From Nocardia sp. NRRL S-836 (GTDB lineage Bacteria; Actinomycetota; Actinomycetes; Mycobacteriales; Pseudonocardiaceae): a stretch of DNA of 64,000 nt. The stretch's first letter is position 1. Every line of letters begins with the position of its first letter. The notes beneath the pieces are model-generated. The model was not told where the DNA came from, did not search any database, and worked only from the letters and a program-made list of their open reading frames with translations. This document shows, one piece after another, positions 8,862-16,524 of the stretch. Location of the stretch: contig NZ_LGDY01000098.1 of assembly GCF_001279525.1 (NCBI RefSeq), positions 1-64,000 of the forward strand. The letters run 5' to 3'. Made by a program: the position numbers and the translations under genes.

Positions 8862-9311
8862 ATGAACAAGCGTCACCTCGCCGCGCTCGCGCTGCTGCTG
8901 AGCGCGTGCGGCTCCGAGACGTCCGTTCCCACGATCGCGCCGATCTCCGCGCTCGCGCCGTCCGCGTCGCCCCTGGCCGATCAGCACGAGCGCCTCGACG
9001 CCATCGGCACCCTCCTCACCGCGTGCGCGGCCCGCCTGCGCGGTGAGCCCGTCGACCCGGCCGACAACTGCGCGAAGGTCATGCCCGACGTGGCCGAGGT
9101 GATCGGGGAGGCCGAGAAGAAGGCCGACCGGCTGCCGCCGTCGACCCGCAGCGCCGTGACCGAGGTGCGCAGACAGCTCGGTGAGATCGCGCCGTGCGAG
9201 CCGTGGTTCGCCGCGGGCGGGCAGAGCGCCGACGCCCGGTTGAACCAGCAGTGCGGTGATGCGTGGAGAGCGCTCTACAAGAGCTACTCCGCCGTGCGCA
9301 ACACCGCTTAG
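8862..9311 (+). CDS. Small lipoprotein of unknown function
   Basis: 149 aa. Signal peptide MNKRHLAALALLL with lipobox LSAC (Cys 16). The mature part is helical and carries four further Cys residues, possibly two disulfides. I do not recognise the family. There is no good ribosome site; the sequence just before the ATG is AT-rich (TAAAAT), so the message may have a very short leader. It faces the BTAD regulator gene. Confidence 0.65.
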   Translation: MNKRHLAALALLLSACGSETSVPTIAPISALAPSASPLADQHERLDAIGTLLTACAARLRGEPVDPADNCAKVMPDVAEVIGEAEKKADRLPPSTRSAVTEVRRQLGEIAPCEPWFAAGGQSADARLNQQCGDAWRALYKSYSAVRNTA

Positions 9312-9320
9312 CCGCCGGCG

Positions 9321-9740
9321 TCAGCCGGAGCCGACCTGCTCGTCGTCCTCCACGGGGCACGCGCCTTCCGGCGGGTCCGGCTCCTCGGCGGCGAACCGCA
9401 GGGTGAGCGCGGACGAGATCTCGTGGTGCCGCAGCAGGAACGCCTTCTCGTCGAGCTTCTTGCGCCGCAGCCAGCCGGTGACCTCGGCGTTGCACTTGCT
9501 CGCGTTGCACGACCCGCACGCGGGCACGATGTTGCCCAGCGTGTACCGGCCACCCCGCGACAACGCCTGCACGCAGTCCTTCTGCAACGACGCCGCGGCG
9601 GCACCGCAGTAGGCGCAGCAGCCGCCCCACGAGGTCTTCAACGCGTCCCACTGCGCGTCGGAGAGGTCGTGGGCGACGCGCGCCATCCGCTTGCGGCGCT
9701 TGCGTGCCGCGCGCACCTGTTTGCTACCGCCGGTCGCCAC
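9321..9740 (-). CDS. HNH endonuclease-like protein with Cys in place of first His
   Basis: 139 aa. Zinc-binding pairs CAYC and CGSC bracket an HNH core, and NASKCNAEVTGW follows. In the usual DHxxPxSRGG motif the His is Cys here (KDCVQALSRGG). I recall the same variant in other actinobacterial homologues, so it may be a family feature rather than damage, but nuclease activity is doubtful. The GTG start overlaps the end of the LysR gene by 17 bp, so the two are probably co-transcribed. Confidence 0.7.
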   Translation of the reverse strand: MATGGSKQVRAARKRRKRMARVAHDLSDAQWDALKTSWGGCCAYCGAAAASLQKDCVQALSRGGRYTLGNIVPACGSCNASKCNAEVTGWLRRKKLDEKAFLLRHHEISSALTLRFAAEEPDPPEGACPVEDDEQVGSG

Positions 9741-10653
9741 GACCGGGAAGCGTACGCATCGCGATGGTCAACAGGTCGGAGGCGGGTCCCCTGGGGGTCC
9801 TGCCCTTGGTCCACACCGCGCGCAGCGCGCGGGCCAGGTTCAGGTCGGTGACCTCGACGCGCACCAGCGTGCGGGTGGCGAGGTCGGCGGCCACGGCGTG
9901 GGCGCTGAGCACCGCGGGACCGATGCCGCCGATCGCCGCCGCCTTGATCGCGGTGGTCGAGGACATCTCCAGCAACGGCTCCGCGGTGATCTCCAGGTCC
10001 ACCCCGCGCAACGCCGACCGCAGCGCCTGCCGGGTGCCGGAACCCTGTTCGCGGGACACCAGCGGCGTGGCGGCCAGCTTCGCGGCGGTGATCCTGCGGC
10101 GGCGCGCCCACGGGTGGCCGGGCGCGACGACCAGCACCAGCTCGTCACGGCCGACGACCCGGCTGTCGAGACCGGCGGGGACGTCGGTGCTCTCGATGAA
10201 ACCGAGGTCGGCCCGGTCCGCGAGCACCTGCTCGGCGACGTGCACGGAGTTGCCCGCGGTCAGCACGGTCGCGGTGTCCGGGCTCACCGCGCGCAACGCG
10301 ATCAGCCACGCCGGCAGCAGGTACTCGGCCACGGTCAGGCTCGCGGCGACCTTGAGGTGGCTCTGCCGGTCGGCGCGCAGGCTCGTGAGACCGGCGTCGA
10401 GGTCGGCCGCCTTCGCGAGCACCGGCGCGGCCCACCCGGCGACGAGCTGACCCGCGGTGGTGAGCGTGGCGCCGCGCGGGGTGCGTTCCAGCAACGCCAC
10501 CCCGACCCGTGCTTCGAGCACGCGGAGGCGTTCGCTGGCCGAGGGCTGGGACATGCCGTGGGCCTTCGCGGCACGGCCGATGCTGCCGAGCTCGGCGACG
10601 CTCAGCAGCAGCTCGTAGCTGGCGAGGTCGGTGACCCTTCCCGGCAGAGGCAT
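9724..10653 (-). CDS. LysR family transcriptional regulator
   Basis: 309 aa. The helix-turn-helix is at about residues 18-50 (GSIGRAAKAHGMSQPSASERL); a substrate-binding domain follows with the GxGPAxLS-type loop seen in CysB/YeiE-like members. It is divergent from the TDT transporter gene with 67-70 bp between them, the usual layout for a LysR regulator and its transporter target. The HNH gene follows with a short overlap. Confidence 0.87.
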   Translation of the reverse strand: MPLPGRVTDLASYELLLSVAELGSIGRAAKAHGMSQPSASERLRVLEARVGVALLERTPRGATLTTAGQLVAGWAAPVLAKAADLDAGLTSLRADRQSHLKVAASLTVAEYLLPAWLIALRAVSPDTATVLTAGNSVHVAEQVLADRADLGFIESTDVPAGLDSRVVGRDELVLVVAPGHPWARRRRITAAKLAATPLVSREQGSGTRQALRSALRGVDLEITAEPLLEMSSTTAIKAAAIGGIGPAVLSAHAVAADLATRTLVRVEVTDLNLARALRAVWTKGRTPRGPASDLLTIAMRTLPGRGDRR

Positions 10654-10723
10654 AGGGGCAGCCTATGTCCTCATCGGAGATTGGTGCCTACCGAGGTGCG
10701 CCGCCGGCGGGCATCTTGAGGTG

Positions 10724-11773
10724 GTGACCGCTCTCGCACCTCACCCCCACGCCGTGCCCCTCGAGGTGCGACGAGCGGCGCCTTTCGGGCCGAACCTGTT
10801 CGCCTCGGTCATGGGCACCGGCATCGTGGCCACGGCCGCCGCCTCGCTGCCCCTGCACGTGCCCGGTCTGCGCACCGCGGCGACGTTCGTGTGGGTGCTG
10901 GACGCGGCGCTGCTGGTGCTGCTGACGGCCGCGGCGTTGCGCGGCTGGACCTGGGCGACCGTGCGCGGTCAGCTGCGCGACCCGGTGATGGCGCAGTTCT
11001 GGGGTGCGCCGGCGATGGCGCTGATGACCGTCGGCACCGGCACGCTGCTGCTGGGCGCCGACGTGCTCGGCCTGACCGCCGCGCTCGCCATCGACTGGAC
11101 ACTGTGGACACTGGGCACCGCGCTCGGGCTGGTGACGTCGGTCGTGGTGCCGCTGCGGACGTTCGGCAGCGGCGAGGCCGCGTTCGCCGGCTGGCTGATG
11201 CCGGTCGTGCCGCCGATGGTGTCCGCCGCGTCCGGCGCGCTGCTCGCCGCGCACCTGCCGCCCGGCCAGTTCCAGCAGGCGATGGTGCTGGCGTGCTACG
11301 CGTTGTTCGGCGTGAGCCTCTTCGCGACGGTGTGCCTGGTGCCGCAGATCTGGCAGCGGCTCGTGCAGCACGGCCCCGGCAACGCGGTGCCGACGCTGTG
11401 GATCGTGCTCGGCCCGCTCGGCCAGTCGATCACCGCCGCGAACCTGCTCGCCGGTGTGGCCGTGCTGCCCGGCCAGGTCGCGTTCGGCGTGCTGTACGGC
11501 ACGGCCACGTGGGGCTTCGCCCTGCTGTGGGTGGCCATCGCGGCCGCGGCGACCGTGCGCGCGATGCGACGCGGGCTGCCGTTCGCGTTGACGTGGTGGA
11601 GCTTCGTCTTCCCGCTCGGCACCCTCGTCACCGGCACGAGCGCGCTGGCCGCGAAGGTCCACTCGCCGATGTTCACCGCCGTGTCCGTCGTGCTCTACGT
11701 GGCGCTGGTGCTCGCCTGGGCGGTCGTGGCCGTGCGCACCATCACCGCGCTGGTGAGCGCCCGCGTGCCCTAG
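10724..11773 (+). CDS. TDT family transporter (TehA / C4-dicarboxylate type)
   Basis: About 349 aa with ten predicted membrane segments. FGPNLFASVMGTGIVA near the N-terminus is the typical TDT opening, and the family covers SLAC1/TehA-like anion channels, sulfite exporters and malate permeases. Two adjacent GTG codons (10721, 10724) can serve as start, behind TTGAGG. The facing LysR gene probably regulates it. Substrate is unresolved; sulfite or a dicarboxylate is plausible. Confidence 0.82.
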   Translation: MTALAPHPHAVPLEVRRAAPFGPNLFASVMGTGIVATAAASLPLHVPGLRTAATFVWVLDAALLVLLTAAALRGWTWATVRGQLRDPVMAQFWGAPAMALMTVGTGTLLLGADVLGLTAALAIDWTLWTLGTALGLVTSVVVPLRTFGSGEAAFAGWLMPVVPPMVSAASGALLAAHLPPGQFQQAMVLACYALFGVSLFATVCLVPQIWQRLVQHGPGNAVPTLWIVLGPLGQSITAANLLAGVAVLPGQVAFGVLYGTATWGFALLWVAIAAAATVRAMRRGLPFALTWWSFVFPLGTLVTGTSALAAKVHSPMFTAVSVVLYVALVLAWAVVAVRTITALVSARVP

Positions 11774-11805
11774 ACTGCCGGAAAGATCCGCTGGGGGGCG
11801 ATCGC

Positions 11806-13176
11806 ATGACAAGTGCGGACTGGGGTTTACGCGACTTCTACGCGGGCGTGGACGATCCGGACGTCAGCTACACCGTCATCCTCGTCGAGGGTGAACAACT
11901 CCCGCTCGCCGTGGTCCGCCGGACCGGCCGGCGGGAGGAAGCCTTCACGCACACCCTGCGCTGGGAGCCGTCCGACCTGCTGAGCCGCGTGCCGGCCGAG
12001 CCGACGTGGACCGCCCGGCCGGCGGAAGCCGGGTACGCCAACGGTTTCCTCGTGGAGCTCGTCCGCGAGGTCCGCGCACGACAGCACCTGTCGGAGTTCG
12101 CCGACTTCAAGTACTTCGCGGTCTTCCGCACGGCCGTGGACGTCCTCGACCTCGGCCTGGCCCACATGCTGGTGCGCCGCCCGGAGTTCCACGGCGACCA
12201 GGAGTACGCCGGCCACCACATGTGGGAGGACACCGACGCGCTGCACGACATCGACCGCGGCGAGGACATGCGCCGGGAGTACGTCGCGATCAGCGCCGAC
12301 GAGGCCGCGGCGCTCAAGCAGCGCATCGACACCAGGTGGGAGAACGAGGTCCTGCGCTACCACGTGGTGCGGATCGGCGGGACGCCGTTCGCCGTGGCCG
12401 GTGTGCCGCGCAACCCGCACTCGGCGGTCGGGCCGGTCATGTTCAACGGCGAGGGCGGGTTCGTCCGCGGCGACCTGCTCAGCCAGGTGGCGGACGCGCC
12501 GCGGTGCTCCGTCGAGGAGGTGCCGCTCGATCACGCGGTCAGCGTGATGAGCGCGCTCGTGGAGTTCCAGCGCCACCGGAGCCGCGCCGAACTGACCGGC
12601 GGTCACGCCGTGTTCGCCCACCACCAGGACCGCCTCGACCTCGACTCGGCGTACGCACTCGTGCAAACCCCGGAGCCGCACCACAGGTACGTCCTGCCGC
12701 TGAGCCACGCCGAGGCCCACCACCTGCACCTGCGCCTGACCATGCGCGCCGCCCGCCGCGCCGCCCGGCCGGTCGACGGCCACTACTACTTCGCCGTCCT
12801 CGCCTCGTTGCGCGACGCGGCCGAACCGGACAGGGCGTTCTCCCTGATCCGCTGCCCGGCCGACGCGGCACCGCGGTGGGAACTGTTCCTGCGCCCCGGA
12901 GAGTGGCTGCCCACGTCGAGCCCGCTGACGCTGGTGACGTTGCCGATCGGTGCGGAGCAGGTGGAGCGGATCACGGCGGCGCTGGCCGGCCGGACCCGCC
13001 ACCTGCAGATCGTCAACGGCGAGCCGGGGTTCCTGCGGATCGTCCGCTGGACGCCCGCGTCGGAGGAGACGCGGGAAGGCCCGGACGGGCCGTGGCAGCC
13101 GTGCTACCTGATCGGGCGGTGGAGGGACGAGCCGACGTGGACGATCACCGAGCCGGGGTGGCCAGTGGAGCGGTAG
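11806..13176 (+). CDS. Unknown 456-aa soluble protein
   Basis: No signal peptide or membrane segment. I do not recognise the family. The sequence has several beta-rich stretches that look alike (LPLAVVRRTG, YFAVFRTAV, YYFAVLASL, FSLIRCP), so it may consist of repeated small domains. The ATG follows GGGGGG. It ends just before a strong bidirectional terminator and is 32 bp downstream of the TDT gene on the same strand, which may or may not mean co-transcription. Confidence 0.7.
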   Translation: MTSADWGLRDFYAGVDDPDVSYTVILVEGEQLPLAVVRRTGRREEAFTHTLRWEPSDLLSRVPAEPTWTARPAEAGYANGFLVELVREVRARQHLSEFADFKYFAVFRTAVDVLDLGLAHMLVRRPEFHGDQEYAGHHMWEDTDALHDIDRGEDMRREYVAISADEAAALKQRIDTRWENEVLRYHVVRIGGTPFAVAGVPRNPHSAVGPVMFNGEGGFVRGDLLSQVADAPRCSVEEVPLDHAVSVMSALVEFQRHRSRAELTGGHAVFAHHQDRLDLDSAYALVQTPEPHHRYVLPLSHAEAHHLHLRLTMRAARRAARPVDGHYYFAVLASLRDAAEPDRAFSLIRCPADAAPRWELFLRPGEWLPTSSPLTLVTLPIGAEQVERITAALAGRTRHLQIVNGEPGFLRIVRWTPASEETREGPDGPWQPCYLIGRWRDEPTWTITEPGWPVER

Positions 13177-13178
13177 CA

Positions 13179-13206
13179 GGTGTGCCGTCCCGCAGGACGG
13201 CACACC
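13179..13206. terminator. Bidirectional hairpin terminator
   Basis: Perfect 12-bp stem GGTGTGCCGTCC / GGACGGCACACC with the 4-nt loop CGCA, between the unknown 456-aa gene and the convergent LLM gene. Only TTCC follows, as is common in actinomycetes. Confidence 0.85.
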
Positions 13207-13227
13207 TTCCGTGGTGCGAGCTTCTGC

Positions 13228-14259
13228 TTAGGCACCGGGCTGGTCGAGCAGCTCACGCACCTTCGGCACCACCTCGGTCCCGTACAGCTCGATCGTCCGC
13301 ATCAGCGACCCGTGCGACAGCCCGCCGATCCCGTACTTCAGGTCGAACCGCGACGCCCGCAGCGTCTTCATCGTCCGCGCCACCTTCTCCGCGACCGTGT
13401 CCGGCGAGCCGACGAACAACGCGCCGTGCGGGCCCACCTCGTGTGCGTAGGACTCCGGTGTCGGCGTCGCGAAGCCGCGGGTCTTGCCGAGGCGTCCGAT
13501 CACGTCGAGGTAGTGCGGCCAGAACTCCTCGCGTGCCTGCTCGTCGGTCGGTGCGACGTGGCCGGGGGAGTGGATGCCGATCGGCAGCGGGGCGCGGCCG
13601 AACTTCTCCAGTGCGTGCAGGTAGAGCTCGGAGAACGGGGCGAAGCGGCGTGGGTGGCCGCCGATGATGGCGAGCATCAGCGAGAAGCCGTGGGAGGCCG
13701 CGCGCACGACCGACTGCGGGCTGCCGCCGACGCCGATCCAGGTGGGGAACGGTTCGGTGTGCGGGACGACGTCCTGTTCGTGCAGGGCGGCGCGGGTCTT
13801 GCCCTGCCACGTCACCGGTCCGCCCTTGAGCAGCTCGGCGAACAGGTGCGTCTTCTCCTCGAACAGGTCCTCGTAGTCCGCGAGGTCGTAGCCGAAGAGC
13901 GGGAACGAGTCCACACTGGACCCGCGGCCCAGGATGACCTCGGCACGGCCGCCGGAGACGGCGTTCAGCGTCGAGAAGCGCTGGAACACCCGCACCGGGT
14001 CGTCGGAGCTGAGCACCGTCACCGCGGAGCCCAGGTGGATGGTGAACGTGCGCGCGGCGATCGCGCCCAGCACGACGTCGGCCGCCGACAACGGCATGTC
14101 GGGGGTGTGGTGCTCACCGATGCCGAAGAAGTCGAGGCCCACCTGGTCCGCGAGCACACCCTGCTCGACGAGGTTGCGGATGGTCTCGGCGTGCGTCAGC
14201 GGCCTGCCGTCGGCGTCGTTGGTGACGTCGCCGAACGTGTCGAGCCCGAACGTGATCAT
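13228..14259 (-). CDS. LLM class flavin-dependent oxidoreductase
   Basis: 343 aa, a bacterial-luciferase-like TIM barrel. Signs are FFGIGEHHTPDMP near residue 45, GSAVTVLSSDDPVRVFQ, and GGRAEVILGRGSS, all typical of the LLM superfamily that uses FMNH2 or F420H2. Its ATG overlaps the stop of the F420-reductase-like gene (ATGA), so it is translated directly after that gene. The pairing suggests that the partner supplies reduced deazaflavin or flavin. Substrate unknown. Confidence 0.87.
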   Translation of the reverse strand: MITFGLDTFGDVTNDADGRPLTHAETIRNLVEQGVLADQVGLDFFGIGEHHTPDMPLSAADVVLGAIAARTFTIHLGSAVTVLSSDDPVRVFQRFSTLNAVSGGRAEVILGRGSSVDSFPLFGYDLADYEDLFEEKTHLFAELLKGGPVTWQGKTRAALHEQDVVPHTEPFPTWIGVGGSPQSVVRAASHGFSLMLAIIGGHPRRFAPFSELYLHALEKFGRAPLPIGIHSPGHVAPTDEQAREEFWPHYLDVIGRLGKTRGFATPTPESYAHEVGPHGALFVGSPDTVAEKVARTMKTLRASRFDLKYGIGGLSHGSLMRTIELYGTEVVPKVRELLDQPGA

Positions 14260-14831
14260 TGGACTTCCCCTTCCAGCTCTGACCTGCTGACCGCGACGCC
14301 GAACACCGGGCTGCCGGGTTCGAGCAGTCGTCCCGCCACGAGACCGCCCACCGGCACCGGGTCGAAGCCGATGCCGGCCAGGAAGGCCGCCACCACCTCG
14401 ACGGCGGCCCGGTCGTCTCCGGCGACGCCGAGTGCGCGGCCGCCGGGCGGTTCCATGTCCTGGTAGGCGACGTGGTTGAGGGTTTTGACGACACGCGCTC
14501 CGCGCAGGCGCGCTGCCACCTGTTCGCTGGTGCCCAGCGGGGCCTCAGCGGGTGGCCAGTGGTTCATCGCGTCCACGACGACCTTGCCCGCGAACAACGC
14601 CGGGTCGAGCGTGGCGAACCGGTGCCACGGGATCGCGAGGACCACGAGGTCCGCGTCCGCGACCGCGTCGGTCGTTGAGCGCGGCCGGGCTCCCGGTGCG
14701 AGGAACTCGATGATCATCTCGATGCGCGCCGGATCGCCCGAGGCCGCGATGGCGACCTCGTGGCCCGCGGCGAGCGCGAGCCGGGCGATGACCGGGCCGA
14801 CGTGGCCGGCACCGAGGACGGCGACCTTCAT
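14256..14831 (-). CDS. NADPH:F420 oxidoreductase-like Rossmann protein
   Basis: 191 aa. It begins MKVAVLGAGHVGPVIARLAL, a GxGxxG nucleotide-binding turn, and has LVVLAIPWH and KTLNHVAYQDM, resembling the Fno/NpdG family that passes hydride between NADPH and F420. The family also contains members that act on other substrates. It is the first gene of a two-gene operon with the LLM oxidoreductase. Start at the ATG 14831. Confidence 0.72.
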   Translation of the reverse strand: MKVAVLGAGHVGPVIARLALAAGHEVAIAASGDPARIEMIIEFLAPGARPRSTTDAVADADLVVLAIPWHRFATLDPALFAGKVVVDAMNHWPPAEAPLGTSEQVAARLRGARVVKTLNHVAYQDMEPPGGRALGVAGDDRAAVEVVAAFLAGIGFDPVPVGGLVAGRLLEPGSPVFGVAVSRSELEGEVQ

Positions 14832-15199
14832 GTCCCACCTGACCTGATTGGTTGACGTGTCATCCAGCCTAAACAGAACTCCGGCCCGGTTATTCCGAGG
14901 GGGACGCACAGTCGCGGTGGTGACGGTTCGTTCGGAGTCGTTCCTCGTGCCGTGAAGGATGTGTGGTCGTCGTCGCCGAGCGCGGGATAGTCGCACGGAC
15001 GGGTGTTCGGCTCGCGTCAAGAAAGGTCGCGGTAATCGCGCCAACGGCGTGTTTTCGCTGGTCAACAGCCTGGTGCCGGTCATTGTTGAATAGCGAAAGG
15101 GAAGGCTAGCCTAATTCCTGTTCGAATTGCGGGCCCCCGGGACCGGTGGCATCGTCCGGAACACCGAACCACTTCCCACCACGGAACACGGGAGCGGAC
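14832..15199. other. Intergenic stretch with iron-box-like half site
   Basis: 368 bp between divergent genes. It is AT-richer than its surroundings, especially 15070-15130. The only notable motif is AGGCTAGCCTAA at about 15104-15115, a partial match to the DtxR/IdeR/DmdR iron box. No gene is seen. Confidence 0.4.
15104..15115 (+). promoter_or_regulatory. Possible DtxR/IdeR-type half site
   Basis: AGGCTAGCCTAA lies about 85 bp before the DUF1540 start. The known 19-bp iron box is TTAGGTTAGGCTAACCTAA; the right half matches with one mismatch and the left half is poor. Confidence 0.25.
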
Positions 15200-15508
15200 A
15201 TGACCACCCTCGAGAACCCGGCGATGCCCGCCGTCCACGAGTGCACCGTGAGCGGCTGCTCCTACAACCACGACGGCTGCCACGCGTTCGCCATCACCGT
15301 GCGCGGTGACAACGGCGCTGCCGACTGCGGCACCTTCATCCCGCTGAGCACCAAGGGCGGCCTGGACAAGGTGATGGCCCAGGTGGGCGCCTGTTCGCGC
15401 ACCGACTGCGTGCACAACTCGTCGTTGGAGTGCACAGCGCAGAGCGTGCGCATCGGGCAGGGCGACGGCGACCACATGGCCAACTGCCTCACCTACCAGC
15501 CGCGTTAG
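15200..15508 (+). CDS. DUF1540 cysteine-rich protein
   Basis: 102 aa with eight Cys and several His. It carries two DUF1540-like metal-binding units, CTVSGCSYNHDGCHAFAI...C near the N-terminus and CSRTDCVHNSSLECTAQ...C near the C-terminus. Such units are thought to bind a metal ion, but no function is established. The ATG follows GGGAG. It is monocistronic and bounded downstream by a very stable hairpin. The upstream iron-box-like site raises the possibility of metal control. Confidence 0.8.
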   Translation: MTTLENPAMPAVHECTVSGCSYNHDGCHAFAITVRGDNGAADCGTFIPLSTKGGLDKVMAQVGACSRTDCVHNSSLECTAQSVRIGQGDGDHMANCLTYQPR

Positions 15509-15516
15509 CGGGTCAC

Positions 15517-15573
15517 GCCGCAACGACGTCGCCGGACCTCGGGCACCCCGAGGTCCGGCGACGTCGTTGCGGC
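15517..15573. terminator. Exceptionally long perfect hairpin terminator
   Basis: A 27-bp perfect stem with a 3-nt loop (15544-15546), between the convergent DUF1540 and YceI genes. The arms start GCCGCAACGACG and end CGTCGTTGCGGC. It can terminate both directions. Confidence 0.88.
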
Positions 15574-15582
15574 CGGGGCCGG

Positions 15583-16083
15583 TCACGCGGGACGGATCGT
15601 CGCGGTCACCGTGATGTCGACGTACCGGCTGATCAGGAACCCCGGCGCGCGGATGCCCAGCGTCCTGCGGTCCAGCCGTGCGGTCGCGGTCAGCACCGCG
15701 CTGCCGGCGTCCACCTCGGACAGCTCCGCGGCGCCGCTGAGCTCGGTGGTGGTGCCCCTCGCGGCGAGGGTGCCGGTGACCAGCCAGCCGCGGTCGGTGG
15801 GGGCGGCCGAGGTGGCTGTGAACGTCATGACCGGGTGCCGGTCGAGGTCGAGCAGGCGTGGTTTGCGCAGGTCCAGGTCGCGTTTGGCGTTGCCGGTGTC
15901 GATGGCGCCCAGGTCGAGGGTGCCGTGGACGGACAGCAGCTCGCCGTGCTCGCCGATCTCGACGGTGCCGCTCGTGACGGGCACGGTTCCCGTGACGACA
16001 CGGCCGAGGTTGCCGACCTGGAACGTCGCCGAGCAGCGCGTGGCCCGCCAGGCACCGGCGGCCAGGGTCGTCGCGGCGGTCAT
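15583..16083 (-). CDS. YceI family protein
   Basis: 166 aa, close to the family size of a lipocalin-like beta barrel that binds polyisoprenoids or amphiphiles. Signs are the GTVEIGEHGELLSVHGTLDL strand pair, NAKRDLDLRKPRLLD and the closing GFLISRYVDITVTATI. There is no signal peptide, as in many actinobacterial members. The start ATG (16081-16083) overlaps the stop of the upstream small gene (ATGA). Confidence 0.83.
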   Translation of the reverse strand: MTAATTLAAGAWRATRCSATFQVGNLGRVVTGTVPVTSGTVEIGEHGELLSVHGTLDLGAIDTGNAKRDLDLRKPRLLDLDRHPVMTFTATSAAPTDRGWLVTGTLAARGTTTELSGAAELSEVDAGSAVLTATARLDRRTLGIRAPGFLISRYVDITVTATIRPA

Positions 16084-16400
16084 GACCGGGATCCGGTGTG
16101 CTCGTGGACCTCGTGGACGCGGCAGATCTCGACGCGGTCGGCGCTCGACAGCAGCGCCGGGTCCTCGCCGGGCAGCAGCGACGTGCTCATGATCGCTTTC
16201 TGGGTGTCGATGAGGGCCTGTTCGGTCTCGGCGAACGACACCACGACCTCGGAGCCGTCTGCGCGGCGCAGGACGTAGGTCCTGATGTTGCCGGGCACGG
16301 ACTCGGCGGCGGGCACGATCCGTTCCCTGGCGGCGAAGTCGGCGGCGGCCAGCTGCTGCGGGGAGCGGGGCCGGTCGAAGTAGACGAGCTGCGCGTACAT
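16080..16400 (-). CDS. Small ABM/YCII-like protein
   Basis: 106 aa. It opens MYAQLVYFDRPRSPQQ and has ALIDTQKAIMSTSLLPGEDP in the second half, resembling ferredoxin-like alpha-beta barrel (ABM or YCII) proteins. No catalytic residues are assignable. It is the first gene of an operon with YceI and faces the LAL regulator gene. Confidence 0.62.
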   Translation of the reverse strand: MYAQLVYFDRPRSPQQLAAADFAARERIVPAAESVPGNIRTYVLRRADGSEVVVSFAETEQALIDTQKAIMSTSLLPGEDPALLSSADRVEICRVHEVHEHTGSRS

Positions 16401-16469
16401 GGCGGTTCTCCTTCGGCTCGCTGTGGTGCTGCCGAGTCTCGGCCGGACGCGTGGCACGCGGATCAGTGC

Positions 16470-16489
16470 CAGTACGCAGTGCGGTACTG
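16470..16489. promoter_or_regulatory. Inverted repeat in a divergent promoter region
   Basis: CAGTAC-N8-GTACTG, further flanked by GTGCC and GGCAC at similar distances. It lies between the ABM/YceI operon and the LAL gene, so it may bind a regulator of either. Confidence 0.4.
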
Positions 16490-16524
16490 AACCGGCACCG
16501 GTCGGCGATACTCCGGAGGTGGAG

